A stretch of DNA of 64,000 bases from Pseudomonas sp. Bout1 (GTDB taxonomy: Bacteria; Pseudomonadota; Gammaproteobacteria; Pseudomonadales; Pseudomonadaceae), in the NCBI RefSeq assembly GCF_034314165.1, contig NZ_JAVIWK010000001.1:5905001-5969000 (forward strand), written 5' to 3'. Both the position numbers and the translations under genes were made by a program. The notes below the pieces were generated by a model. The model was not told the DNA's origin, did no database searches, and saw only the letters and a list, made by a program, of their open reading frames with translations. Shown in pieces: positions 1 to 10,324 of the stretch; the first letter of the stretch is position 1, and every line of letters starts with the position of its first letter.

Positions 1-15
1 TGTCCAATCGACTCT
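1..15 (-). ncRNA. rnpB: RNase P RNA, 5' end only (runs out of window)
   Basis: Read on the minus strand, the first bases of the window give AGAGTCGATTGGACA, the characteristic 5' end of pseudomonad RNase P RNA. Only the first 15 nt are present; the rest lies to the left. In PAO1 rnpB sits beside rsmI, which matches the neighbour here. Upstream on the minus strand are weak promoter-like hexamers, TTGTTC (48-53) and TTAACC (26-31), 16 nt apart, followed by a GC-rich stretch before the 5' end. The RNA is the catalytic subunit of the tRNA 5'-processing enzyme. Confidence is limited by the short match. Confidence 0.72.
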
Positions 16-110
16 CCGCCGCGCAGGTTAACGGCACGGAGGCGTTAGAACAAGTATTAAAAGACACTAATGCCATCATGTTCAGACGGAGTGCAGGTTG
101 GAACCCGGAA

Positions 111-983
111 CTATTCGCCCTTTTGTTTATCCAGCGCGACTTGATACAGGACGTTCTTGCGTACACCGGTGATTTCCGCCGCCAGGGCAGCCGCGCGTTT
201 CAATGGCATTTCCTTGAGCAGCAGGTCAAGAACGCGCATTGCCTCACTGCCCACTGCATCTTCGCTTTCCGGCGCCGACCACCCGGCTACCAGGACCACG
301 CATTCCCCGCGCTGTTGATTGCTGTCACCTTCGACGAACGCACGCAGCTCTTGCAGTGGCAAGCCCTTGAGGGTTTCGAAGGTCTTGGTGATCTCCCGCG
401 CCAACAGCGCCAGGCGATCACCGCCGAACACCAACTCCATGTCTTGCAGGCATTCAAGGATGCGGTGCGGGGCTTCGTAGAAGATCAATGTGCGCGGTTC
501 TTCCTTCACCAACTCCAGGCGCGCCCGCCGCCCTACAGCCTTGGCCGGCAGGAAACCCTCGAAAATAAAACGGTCCGATGGCAAACCCGCTGCGGACAAT
601 GCCGCAATCAGCGCGCACGCTCCCGGAACAGGCACTACATTGATACCAGCGGCCCGTGCCTGGCGAACCAAGTGGTAGCCGGGGTCGGAAATCAGCGGCG
701 TGCCCGCATCCGAGATCAGCGCCACATCGTCGCCCGCCAACAAACGGGTGATGAAACGACTGCCTTCTTCGCGTTCGTTATGTTCGTGGCACGCAGCCAG
801 GGGGGTCGGAATGCCAAAATGTTGCATCAACCGCTGGGAGTGCCGGGTGTCTTCGGCGGCGATCAGTTTTACGTCGCGCAACACTTTCAATGCTCGCGCA
901 CTGATGTCGTCCAGGTTGCCAATGGGCGTCGCCACGACAAAAAGCGAGCCTGCAGTGGAATTCAAAGGACCTGGAGCAGTCAA
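111..983 (-). CDS. rsmI: 16S rRNA (cytidine-1402-2'-O)-methyltransferase RsmI
   Basis: This SAM-dependent enzyme 2'-O-methylates C1402 of 16S rRNA in the decoding centre. The N-terminal motif VVATPIGNLDDIS and the SDAGTPLISDPG motif are hallmarks of the tetrapyrrole-methylase-fold RsmI family. The length of about 290 aa is normal. The frame is open to an ATG at 1016, but a TTG at 983 preceded by GAGGTG at good spacing gives the usual N-terminus (M-TAPGPLNSTAG), so I place the start there; GTG and ATG upstream remain possible. The gene is divergent from lpoA, and the order rnpB, rsmI, lpoA matches PAO1. Confidence 0.93.
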   Translation of the reverse strand: MTAPGPLNSTAGSLFVVATPIGNLDDISARALKVLRDVKLIAAEDTRHSQRLMQHFGIPTPLAACHEHNEREEGSRFITRLLAGDDVALISDAGTPLISDPGYHLVRQARAAGINVVPVPGACALIAALSAAGLPSDRFIFEGFLPAKAVGRRARLELVKEEPRTLIFYEAPHRILECLQDMELVFGGDRLALLAREITKTFETLKGLPLQELRAFVEGDSNQQRGECVVLVAGWSAPESEDAVGSEAMRVLDLLLKEMPLKRAAALAAEITGVRKNVLYQVALDKQKGE

Positions 984-1192
984 AGCGCACACCTCGATGA
1001 TTGGCAAAAGGCACATTGTAGCGCGTAGACGCCTGGAAAATATGCCCTCCGGGCAGGCTCCATTTCAGTCATCTGCAGGGTCTTGCAACATTTACACGAC
1101 CTAAATAGACGGTTTCACGCCAGTAACATCGCGCCCCGGCCAGTGCTTGGGTACAATTCCACGCTAATTTGATCGGTATCAGGAACACTTAC

Positions 1193-3003
1193 ATGATCGC
1201 TTGCCTGCGGCTGTTCTCTGCCCTCTGCCTCGCTGCCCTGTTGGCGGCTTGCGCCAGCTCGCCCTCGTCCAGCCTTGGCGACCTCCCCCGGACCCCGGAT
1301 GCCAGCATCGAGCAACTGCTCGAGCAGGCGACTTCGGCCAAGACTCCGGAAAAAGCCGCGCTGTTGCGCTTGAGTGCGGCAGACCTGGCGTACCACCAAA
1401 ACAATCCGGCACGCTCGGCGCAGATTCTTGCCCAAGTGCCACTGGATGCCCTGAAGCCGGCGGCGCAGGTTTTTGCCAGCACCCTCTCGGCCGAACTGGC
1501 GATGGCCCGCAACCAGCCCAAGGCGGCGTTGACAGCGCTGAACCACCCAAGCCTGCAGAGCCTGAAGGAGCTGCCGCCCGAACAGCAGATCCGTACTGGC
1601 ACCGTGCATGCCCGCGCCTATGAAGCCGACGGCCAGACCCTGGCCGCCGCCCGCGAGCGCGTCGCCATGGCCCCGCTGCTCTCCGGTGATGCTTACAACA
1701 GCAACCACGAAGCCATCTGGGCATTGATTGCCGCCCTGCCTGCCGAGCAGTTGCAAGCCAGCGGCAACCCGACGCTGGACGGCTGGATCAGCCTGGCCCA
1801 GGCAGTCAAGGGTGCCGGCACCCTGGAACAACAGCAGGCCGCCATCGACACCTGGCGCGCCCAGAACCCGGGCCACCCGGCGGCCTCGCAACTGCCGCAG
1901 CCGCTGACCAAGCTCAAGGAGCTGGCCAGCCAGCCGCTGAACAAGATTGCCCTGCTGCTGCCACAGGAAGGCCCGCTGGCGGGCGTCGCCAAGGCGCTGC
2001 GCGAAGGCTTCATGGCCGCGCACTACCAGGCTGAACAAGCCGGGCAGAAGCCGCCGGTGATCGAGTTCTACGACAGCTCGCGCCTGACCTCCATCGACGA
2101 CTTCTACGCCAAGGCCCAGGCCGCCGGCGTGCAACTGGTGGTCGGCCCGCTGGAGAAACCGCTGGTCAAGCAACTCAGCGCTCGCCCGCAACTGCCAATT
2201 ACCACCCTGGCCCTGAACTACAGCGAAGCCGACCAGAACCCGGCGCAACTGTTCCAGTTTGGCCTGGCTGCTGAAGACGAAGCCCGCGAAGTGTCCCGCC
2301 GCGCCCGCGCCGACGGCCTGCACCGCGCTGCCGCCATGGTGCCGAAAGGCGAATGGGGCGAACGCGTGTATAAAGCCTTCCGTCAGGATTGGGAAGCCAA
2401 CGGCGGCACCGTGGTAGGCGTCGAATACGTTGATCAGCCGGTAGCCCTGGCCCAACAGATCGCTGACCTGTTCCAGCTACGCAAAAGTGAAGGCCGGGCC
2501 AAGAGCCTGCAAAGTACCGTAGGTACCGATGTTTCCGCCCAGCCATCGCGCCGCCAGGACATCGAGTTCATCTTCCTGGCCGTCACCCCGCAACTGGCCC
2601 AACAGATCAAGCCGACCCTGAACTTCCAATATGCCGGTGATGTGCCGGTGTACGCCACGTCCCACGTGTTCAGCGCCAGCGGCGACAAGAACCAGTACCT
2701 GGACATGACCAACGTGATGTTCTGCGAGACCCCTTGGTTGCTCAACACCACCGACCCGCTGCGCAACCAGGTCGCCGCCCAGTGGCCGCAAGCCAACGGC
2801 AGCCTCGGTCGCCTGTACGCAATGGGGGTTGATGCCTACCGCCTGGCGCCGCGCCTGGGGCAACTCAAGGCGCTGCCGGATACTCGCGTTGACGGCTTGT
2901 CCGGCAACCTGGGCGTCAGCGCCAACCAGCGCGTTAATCGCCAGATGCCATGGGCGAAGTTCGTTGGCGGCGAGATCCAGCGCCTGCCTGACACCCCACG
3001 CTG

Positions 3004-3004
<1 letters not shown>
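1193..3004 (+). CDS. lpoA: Penicillin-binding protein activator LpoA (lipoprotein)
   Basis: LpoA is an outer-membrane lipoprotein that activates the bifunctional peptidoglycan synthase PBP1A from the outside. The product is 603 aa. Residues 1-20 form a lipoprotein signal with lipobox LAAC (Cys20). An N-terminal TPR-like helical part is followed by a periplasmic-binding-protein-like domain (from about residue 245, KIALLLPQEGPLAGVAKALR). I chose ATG 1193 over an in-frame start at 1169 because it gives a proper lipoprotein signal and has AGGA upstream. The stop overlaps the yraN start (TGATG), so the first two genes are translationally linked. The order lpoA-yraN-gmhA-yraP is conserved in gammaproteobacteria. 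Confidence 0.93.
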
Positions 3005-4639
<1,635 letters not shown>

Positions 4640-4650
4640 TGTAACCAGAC

Positions 4651-4691
4651 AAAAAAAGGGCGCCGTGCATTGACTGCACGGCGCCCTTTTT
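4651..4691. terminator. Bidirectional intrinsic terminator
   Basis: A perfect 12-bp stem (GGGCGCCGTGCA at 4658-4669 with TGCACGGCGCCC at 4675-4686) is flanked by an A-run on the left and a T-run on the right. It can therefore stop transcripts from both the yraP-like gene and the convergent OmpA-domain gene. Confidence 0.92.
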
Positions 4692-4703
4692 ATTGCCTGC
4701 CTG

Positions 4704-5480
4704 TTACTGGTATTGCGAGTACGGGTTGCCCTGGAACTGGTTGTTCTGCTGCGCCGCCGGTTGCTGCTGGGCAGCTGGCTGGCCGTACTGCTGGCCCGGG
4801 ATAGGCCCCAGGTTGACTTCTACGCGACGGTTCTGGGCACGCCCATTGACGTCGGCGTTGCTCGCAATCGGGCTATCCGGGCCGGCACCGCGCGCACTCA
4901 GGTTGGTGGGGCTCACACCTTGGGACGTCAGGTAGTTAGCCACGCTTTGCGCACGACGCTGGGACAGGTCCATGTTCAGTTGGCGGCTGCCGGTGCTGTC
5001 GGTGTAGCCCACGATCTGGATGGTGTTCTGGTTGAACTGCTTGAGCGAGTTGGCCAGGTTGTTCAGCGGCGTGTAGAAGCTGCTGGAGATCGCGTCCGAG
5101 TTGGTGGCGAAGGTGATGTTGCCCGGCATGATCAGCTTGATCTGGTCACCCTGGCGCTGAACTTCAACCCCGGTATTGGCCATGCTTTCGCGCAGTTTCT
5201 TTTCCTGCTGGTCGGCGTAGTAGCCATAACCCGCAGCGCCGATGCCGGCGATTGCGCCACCGATCAGCGCGCCCTTGCCACGGTTGTTGTGGTCGATGGC
5301 AGCACCGGCCAGCGCCCCGGCCAGGGCACCCAGGCCACCGTACTTGGCGGTTTTGCTGATGCCGCCCTCAGAACCATTATTCGCCTGTCCCTGGCTGCCG
5401 TCATAAGGATTAGGTGAAGCGCAGCCGGACAACAGGGCTACGGCGGTAGCGACAACAAGCAGACGACGAGAAGTGAACAT
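4704..5480 (-). CDS. OmpA-family lipoprotein with glycine-zipper region (YiaD-like)
   Basis: A 258-aa lipoprotein. ATG 5480 (GGAG upstream) gives a signal peptide ending in the lipobox LSGC. A Gly/Ala-rich segment (about residues 48-95, YGGLGALAGALAGAAID) resembles a glycine-zipper membrane region. The C-terminal half is an OmpA peptidoglycan-binding domain (IVGYTDSTGSRQLNMDLSQR). A Gln/Pro-rich tail follows. Such proteins sit in the outer membrane and contact peptidoglycan. The gene is monocistronic and convergent with the yraP-like gene. A longer in-frame start at 5597 is unlikely because it would bury the signal peptide. Confidence 0.88.
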   Translation of the reverse strand: MFTSRRLLVVATAVALLSGCASPNPYDGSQGQANNGSEGGISKTAKYGGLGALAGALAGAAIDHNNRGKGALIGGAIAGIGAAGYGYYADQQEKKLRESMANTGVEVQRQGDQIKLIMPGNITFATNSDAISSSFYTPLNNLANSLKQFNQNTIQIVGYTDSTGSRQLNMDLSQRRAQSVANYLTSQGVSPTNLSARGAGPDSPIASNADVNGRAQNRRVEVNLGPIPGQQYGQPAAQQQPAAQQNNQFQGNPYSQYQ

Positions 5481-5693
5481 GAAGAGAGCTCCTACTTTTG
5501 CATTCTGTGATGCAGACATTGGCAATGGACCTGTGCCGAGCTTGGAACACCACAAACGGTAAAAATTCCATCTCCACACATGCCCGGCCACACTCAAACC
5601 CTAGCAGAGACTTCCTGAACGGTAATTGTCATTTTTTCTATAAGTTTCGTCCGATAGTTGCCACTTGGTATCCGAAAAAACACTTTGGTTTTT

Positions 5694-6338
5694 TCACGCG
5701 CGTACAAACGGATTCTCACGCATTTCATCCCCCAGGCGCGTGTCCGGACCGTGCCCCGTCACCACAACTGCCGCCTCATCAAGGGTATAGAGCCGTTGCT
5801 TGATCGAGCGCACGATGGTCGCCTGGTCACCGCCCCATAAATCCGTACGCCCCACGCCCCGCCGAAACAGAGTGTCGCCGGCAATCAGCAACTGCGCATC
5901 GGCGAACCAGAAACTCATCGACCCGGGTGTGTGTCCAGGTGTGTGCAAAGCCACCCCACAGCCACAGGCCAGCTCTTCTTCGTCCTCCAGCCAGCGATCC
6001 GGCGGCGGCACCGGCGTGTACGGCACGCGAAACATCTGGCACTGCATTTCCAGGTTATCCCACAAAAACTGGTCTTCCTTGTGCAAGTGCAAAGTAGCGC
6101 CGGTCTTTTCCTTCAACTGCCCGGAGGCCAGGAAATGGTCGAGATGGGCATGGGTGTGAATGATGCTGACCACTTTCAGGCCCAGCGCATCGAGCCGCGC
6201 CAGAATCTGCTCATGGTTGCCACCCGGATCGACCACGATGGCTTTTTTGGTGACCGGGTCACCGATGATCGTGCAGTTGCACTGCAACGGGCCGACGGGA
6301 AAGGTTTGGCGGATCAGCGCGGGGGACTGAATATTCAT
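5694..6338 (-). CDS. MBL-fold hydrolase, glyoxalase II-like (YcbL type)
   Basis: A 214-aa metallo-beta-lactamase-fold protein. The zinc-binding motif HTHAHLDH is at residues 61-68, with further ligands in HTPGHTPGSMSF and VVTGHGPDT. The short length, lacking the long C-terminal substrate domain of GloB, points to the YcbL-like type II glyoxalase group, which hydrolyses S-lactoylglutathione in vitro. ATG 6338 has AGGA upstream and begins MNIQSPALIRQTFPVGPLQ, the usual N-terminus. Physiological substrate not determinable here. Confidence 0.88.
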   Translation of the reverse strand: MNIQSPALIRQTFPVGPLQCNCTIIGDPVTKKAIVVDPGGNHEQILARLDALGLKVVSIIHTHAHLDHFLASGQLKEKTGATLHLHKEDQFLWDNLEMQCQMFRVPYTPVPPPDRWLEDEEELACGCGVALHTPGHTPGSMSFWFADAQLLIAGDTLFRRGVGRTDLWGGDQATIVRSIKQRLYTLDEAAVVVTGHGPDTRLGDEMRENPFVRA

Positions 6339-6501
6339 GGGTATTCCTGCAAACTCAAAGGCACACTCTGACGCACAGTATGTTCGACGAAGCGCACGAT
6401 CCGAAAGCGCTCGCAAGCACACGGCTGTCAAACCCGGCAGCTGCTAAACTACTCTGGCGCAAGTCTACAACGCGCAACCTATAGCGCCTGGAGTGGGACT
6501 C

Positions 6502-7098
6502 GTGGTGGCCCTCAGCCCATTGATCATCTGCGAACACTGCGATTGCGTGTATGAAAAAGTCACGCTCGCCAAACATCAGAAGACCCTCTGCACCCGTTGT
6601 GCAGGCGTGCTGCAGCGCCACAACGGGCTGTCGGTGGAGCAACGCCTGGCCCTGACCCTGACCGCCGCCGTGCTGTGGGTGTTCGCCAACTTTTACCCGG
6701 TGATGAGCATCAGCCTGCAAGGCCTGAAAAGCAGCGCCACGCTATGGGATTCCGTGGTGGCGCTGGCCCAGGGCCCGATTACCTTTATTGCGCTGGTGGC
6801 AGCGATTTCAATCATTATCGCGCCGGTGTTCCAGTTGCTGCTGTTGCTATGGGTGCTGTGCTTTGCGATGAAGGGCAAGCGGTCGCCGGCGTTCAAGGTG
6901 TGCATGCGCTGGCTCGAAGCGCTCCGGCCCTGGAGCATGCTGGAAGTCTGCCTGCTGGGCGCGATGGTGGCGGTGTTCAAGCTGGCCGGGATGCTGGATG
7001 TGTTGCCCGGTACCGGGCTGTTTGCCCTGGCGGCCCTCAGCCTGTTGCTGATCCGAATTGCCGGGCGTGATATTCGCGACCTTTGGGACATGTTATGA
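6502..7098 (+). CDS. pqiA: Paraquat-inducible protein A, first half-type (PqiA)
   Basis: A PqiA-family inner-membrane protein of about 198 aa. The N-terminus carries zinc-ribbon-like cysteines (CEHCDC and CTRC), followed by four predicted membrane segments. E. coli PqiA holds two such domains in one chain; here they are two genes. Start is GTG 6502, with GGAG about 8 nt upstream; GTG 6493 is an alternative. The gene overlaps the second pqiA gene by ATGA. With PqiB and PqiC it is part of an envelope-spanning MCE-type lipid transport system. Confidence 0.87.
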   Translation: MVALSPLIICEHCDCVYEKVTLAKHQKTLCTRCAGVLQRHNGLSVEQRLALTLTAAVLWVFANFYPVMSISLQGLKSSATLWDSVVALAQGPITFIALVAAISIIIAPVFQLLLLLWVLCFAMKGKRSPAFKVCMRWLEALRPWSMLEVCLLGAMVAVFKLAGMLDVLPGTGLFALAALSLLLIRIAGRDIRDLWDML

Positions 7099-7739
7099 GC
7101 CGACCACCGACTGCCAGCGAGCTGAACCTGTGCCTGTGCCACAGTTGCGGACTGGCCTGCGACGTCAGCGCCAGCCCTGACGAGTGCGAGCGTTGCGGCG
7201 CGCCCCTGCATCGGCGCAAGGTCCATTCACTGACCCGCACTTGGGCCTATCTGCTGACGGCGCTGGCGTTTTACGTTCCCGCCAACTTACTGCCGGTGAT
7301 GAACACTTCGATGCTCGGCTCCGGCGCCGACAGCACCATCATGAGTGGCGTGCTGGAATTCTGGCAGCATGGCGCCTGGGACATCGCCCTGATCATTTTC
7401 ATCGCCAGCATCGCGGTGCCGGGCATCAAGTTCGTCGCGCTAACCCTGCTGCTGGTCACCGTGCAGCGTAATAACCAGTGGGCGCGCAAGGAGCGCTCGA
7501 AGCTGTTTCGCTTCGTGGAGGTGATTGGCTACTGGTCGATGCTGGATGTGATCGTGGTGGCACTGGTGGCCGCCCTGGTGAAGTTCCAGGCCCTGGGCAC
7601 CATCGAGCCGCGCCTGGGGATACTGTTCTTTGGCCTGGTGGTGGTGTTCACCATGCTGTCGGCCATGAGTTTTGACCCGCGCCTGATCTGGGCAAACCCA
7701 CACAATGAGGACATGCCGGATGGCGTCGAAAACCCCTGA
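7095..7739 (+). CDS. pqiA: Paraquat-inducible protein A, second half-type (PqiA)
   Basis: A second PqiA-family inner-membrane protein of 214 aa, with N-terminal cysteine pairs (CLCHSCGLACD and CERCGAP) and four membrane segments including VPANLLPVMNTSMLG, a typical PqiA motif. It corresponds to the second half of the fused E. coli protein. ATG 7095 overlaps the preceding stop (ATGA). The end overlaps pqiB by 20 nt. It is expected to anchor PqiB in the inner membrane. Confidence 0.87.
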   Translation: MSRPPTASELNLCLCHSCGLACDVSASPDECERCGAPLHRRKVHSLTRTWAYLLTALAFYVPANLLPVMNTSMLGSGADSTIMSGVLEFWQHGAWDIALIIFIASIAVPGIKFVALTLLLVTVQRNNQWARKERSKLFRFVEVIGYWSMLDVIVVALVAALVKFQALGTIEPRLGILFFGLVVVFTMLSAMSFDPRLIWANPHNEDMPDGVENP

Positions 7740-9375
7740 CAACCCGCTGACACCGGGCCAGCCTGCGATCAAGACGCGGCGCTTCAGCGTGTCGCTGGTG
7801 TGGATCGTGCCGATTGTCGCGGTGCTGGTGGGCATTTCGCTGGTGGTGCACAGCATCCTCCAGCAGGGGCCAAGCATTACCATTACCTTTAAGACCGGCA
7901 GCGGCCTCACTGCCAACAAGACCGACGTCAAATATCGCAATGTGGTGATCGGCCAGGTGACTGACGTGGAGTTGAGCGACGACCAGAAAAGCGTCAACGC
8001 CACGATCAAACTGGCCAAGCAGGCGGAAAGCTTCACCCGGCAAGACTCGCAATTCTGGGTGGTGCGCCCGCGTATCGGCGCGGGGGGTGTGTCGGGCATC
8101 GACACGCTGCTCTCCGGGGATTACATCGGCGCCGACATCGGCCAGTCCGATACACGTGCCAAACAGTTCACCGGCCTGGAGAACCCGCCGCCCATCACCT
8201 ATGGCGAGCCCGGCAAGCGCTTCACACTGCACACCCAGGATTTGGGTTCGCTGGACATCGGCTCCCCCGTCTACTACCGCAAAATTCCCGTCGGCCAAGT
8301 GGTGGCCTATGCCCTCGATGCCGACGGCAAAGGCGTGAACATCGATGTGTTCGTGCACGCGCCCAATGACGCCTACGTCACCGAAAACACGCGTTTCTGG
8401 AACGCCAGCGGCATTGATGTCAGCGTCGGCGCCAACGGGTTCGCGCTCAAAACCGAATCCTTGTCGTCGATGCTGGTGGGCGGCATCGCCTTCCTGGCGC
8501 CGCCGTACAGCCCCAACGACCTGCCGGCTGCCGAGGAGCATTCCTATGAGCTGTTCGCCGACCAGCAAACCGCGCTGGCCCCGCCCAATGGCAAGGCGCA
8601 ATACCTGAACCTGCGTTTCGACCAGGCTTTGCGCGGGCTCACGGTGGGCGCGCCAGTGGAGTTCCTGGGGATCGAGTTTGGCAAAGTGGTGTCGATCAAC
8701 CTGGATTTCGACGAGAAAAAACGCAGCTTCCCGGTTAACGTCGGCATCGTGATCTACCCGCAGCGCCTGGGCGAAGCCAACACCAAAATGCTTACTGCCT
8801 TGAAGCATGACCCTAACGATGAAGCCGGTGGTGTGCGCCTGATGGGCAGCTTCATCGAGCACGGACTGCGTGCCCAGGCCCGCAGCGGCAACCTGCTCAC
8901 AGGCCAGTTGTATATCGCCCTGGACTTCTTCCCCAAGGCCGACAAAGTCGTGTTCGACCCGAACCAGCGCCCCGTCAATATCCCGACCATCCCCGGCAAC
9001 CTGGAACAGCTGCAGGAAAAACTCGAAGGCATCGTCAACAAGATCAGCCAACTGCCGATCGATCGCATTGCCGGCAACCTTGATGGCAGCCTGGTGGAAC
9101 TGCGCAAAGGCCTCGGCCAGTTCAACGCCAAGACACTGCCGGGCGTGCAGAACACCTTGGCCGACGTGAGTAAAACCTTGCAGTCCGCCAGTTCGACCCT
9201 GGCCGAAGATTCGCCGCAACGAGAGCAATTGACCCAGACCCTGGATGAGCTGGGCCGCATGTCACGCTCCCTGCGAGAGCTCTCGGATTACCTGGCACGC
9301 CATCCCGAATCCCTGATTCGTGGTCGCCCCGATAACGCTGCGCCGTCGGACCTGCAAGGGCCGCCGCGCAAATGA
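7720..9375 (+). CDS. pqiB: PqiB, MCE-domain intermembrane transport protein
   Basis: A 551-aa protein with one N-terminal membrane segment (about residues 25-45) and three MCE domains in series, seen as the repeated VKYRNVVIGQVTDVEL, VYYRKIPVGQVVAY and VEFLGIEFGKVVSINL motifs. A long C-terminal helical region (from about residue 420) follows. In E. coli stacked PqiB hexamers form a tunnel between inner and outer membranes for lipids. ATG 7720 is preferred over 7705 because GAGG lies at proper distance. It overlaps pqiA upstream and is close to pqiC downstream. Length is like E. coli PqiB. Confidence 0.92.
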   Translation: MASKTPDNPLTPGQPAIKTRRFSVSLVWIVPIVAVLVGISLVVHSILQQGPSITITFKTGSGLTANKTDVKYRNVVIGQVTDVELSDDQKSVNATIKLAKQAESFTRQDSQFWVVRPRIGAGGVSGIDTLLSGDYIGADIGQSDTRAKQFTGLENPPPITYGEPGKRFTLHTQDLGSLDIGSPVYYRKIPVGQVVAYALDADGKGVNIDVFVHAPNDAYVTENTRFWNASGIDVSVGANGFALKTESLSSMLVGGIAFLAPPYSPNDLPAAEEHSYELFADQQTALAPPNGKAQYLNLRFDQALRGLTVGAPVEFLGIEFGKVVSINLDFDEKKRSFPVNVGIVIYPQRLGEANTKMLTALKHDPNDEAGGVRLMGSFIEHGLRAQARSGNLLTGQLYIALDFFPKADKVVFDPNQRPVNIPTIPGNLEQLQEKLEGIVNKISQLPIDRIAGNLDGSLVELRKGLGQFNAKTLPGVQNTLADVSKTLQSASSTLAEDSPQREQLTQTLDELGRMSRSLRELSDYLARHPESLIRGRPDNAAPSDLQGPPRK

Positions 9376-9392
9376 CCACTGGAGCAACCACC

Positions 9393-9947
9393 ATGGCCTT
9401 TCCACTGAAGATCACGCTGATCACCGGGTTGCTGCTACTTGCGGCGTGCCGCAGTGAGCCGATTCAATTTCACACCCTGACGCCGGTACACCGCAGCACT
9501 GCGTCACTGGCCGCTGGGGGTGAGATCCGGATTGAAAGCATCACCGTCCCGCCGCAGGTCGACCGGCCGCAGATTGTCATTCGCCAGGGCGACAGCGGCG
9601 TGGCCATTCTTGAGACGCAATGGTGGGCCGCCAGCCTGGTGGATGAGTTACGCAGCGCGCTGGTGGATCAACTCGCCAGCCACCGGAAAAACCTGTCGGT
9701 GCGCATTGACGTTCAGCGCTTTGACTCGATCCCCGGTCAGTACGCCCTGCTCGACGTCAAATGGCGGCTTCGCCAGACGGGAACCGATGAACGCACGCCC
9801 CTGACGTGCCGCACGGTGGTGCAGTCGCCCGCAGGTTCCACCATCGATGACTTGGTGATCGCCCAGCAAAACAACGTCAAACGGTTTGCCGCGCTGCTCA
9901 GTCAGGTCGCCGACACATCAGCCAGTGAATGCCCTGCCGCGCAGTAA
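9393..9947 (+). CDS. pqiC: PqiC/YmbA outer-membrane lipoprotein
   Basis: A 184-aa lipoprotein of the PqiC (YmbA, DUF330) family. The signal peptide ends in lipobox LAAC. The sequence IRIESITVPPQVDRPQIVIR is typical of the ABC-type transport auxiliary lipoprotein fold. PqiC docks the PqiB tunnel to the outer membrane. ATG 9393 has GGAG 9 nt upstream; an earlier in-frame ATG at 9372 overlapping pqiB would bury the signal. Last clear member of the pqi operon. Confidence 0.87.
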   Translation: MAFPLKITLITGLLLLAACRSEPIQFHTLTPVHRSTASLAAGGEIRIESITVPPQVDRPQIVIRQGDSGVAILETQWWAASLVDELRSALVDQLASHRKNLSVRIDVQRFDSIPGQYALLDVKWRLRQTGTDERTPLTCRTVVQSPAGSTIDDLVIAQQNNVKRFAALLSQVADTSASECPAAQ

Positions 9948-9970
9948 ACATTGATCCAAGGGATTGAGCC

Positions 9971-10315
9971 ATGCGCACATTCTGGAAGTGGTATTTGCAA
10001 CTGCTCGAAAATGATTTCAGCACCCAGGTCTTCGACAATGTGAAGAACCTGCTGGTGTGCGCGCTACTGTTTGCCGCAGGCACCAATGCGCTGGCCGGCA
10101 AACATGAGCTGTTCCTCGGTATATTGGCCTCAAGCGTGGCCGGGTGGGGCCTGATCGTGGTTTCGACCTTGTTGATGGTGCTGAACGTGAGCGATGGCAT
10201 CCGCCGGCTCGCCAAGCTGCGCTATCACCTGGTACTTCAGTTGCTGCTTATCCTGGTCTATGTGCTGGTGGCGGAGCGCGTGGTAGAAATCGTCTGGGGC
10301 TTTCGCTCCCATTGA
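9971..10315 (+). CDS. Small inner-membrane protein, function unknown
   Basis: A 114-aa protein with three hydrophobic segments (about residues 25-45, 48-70 and 85-107). I do not recognise a named family. It starts 24 nt after pqiC and is co-directional, so it may be cotranscribed with the pqi genes. A role in that system is only inferred from position. Confidence 0.6.
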   Translation: MRTFWKWYLQLLENDFSTQVFDNVKNLLVCALLFAAGTNALAGKHELFLGILASSVAGWGLIVVSTLLMVLNVSDGIRRLAKLRYHLVLQLLLILVYVLVAERVVEIVWGFRSH

Positions 10316-10324
10316 TCCAGGCGC

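Noticed and set aside
1115..2455. Long open frame opposite lpoA (446 codons, minus strand)
   Set aside because: It is the shadow of a high-GC gene; the plus strand has a clear LpoA lipoprotein with ribosome site and synteny.
7648..9228. 526-codon frame opposite pqiB
   Set aside because: Low-complexity composition rich in Gly, His, Gln and Val, with no motif, typical of antisense frames in GC-rich DNA; pqiB is convincing.
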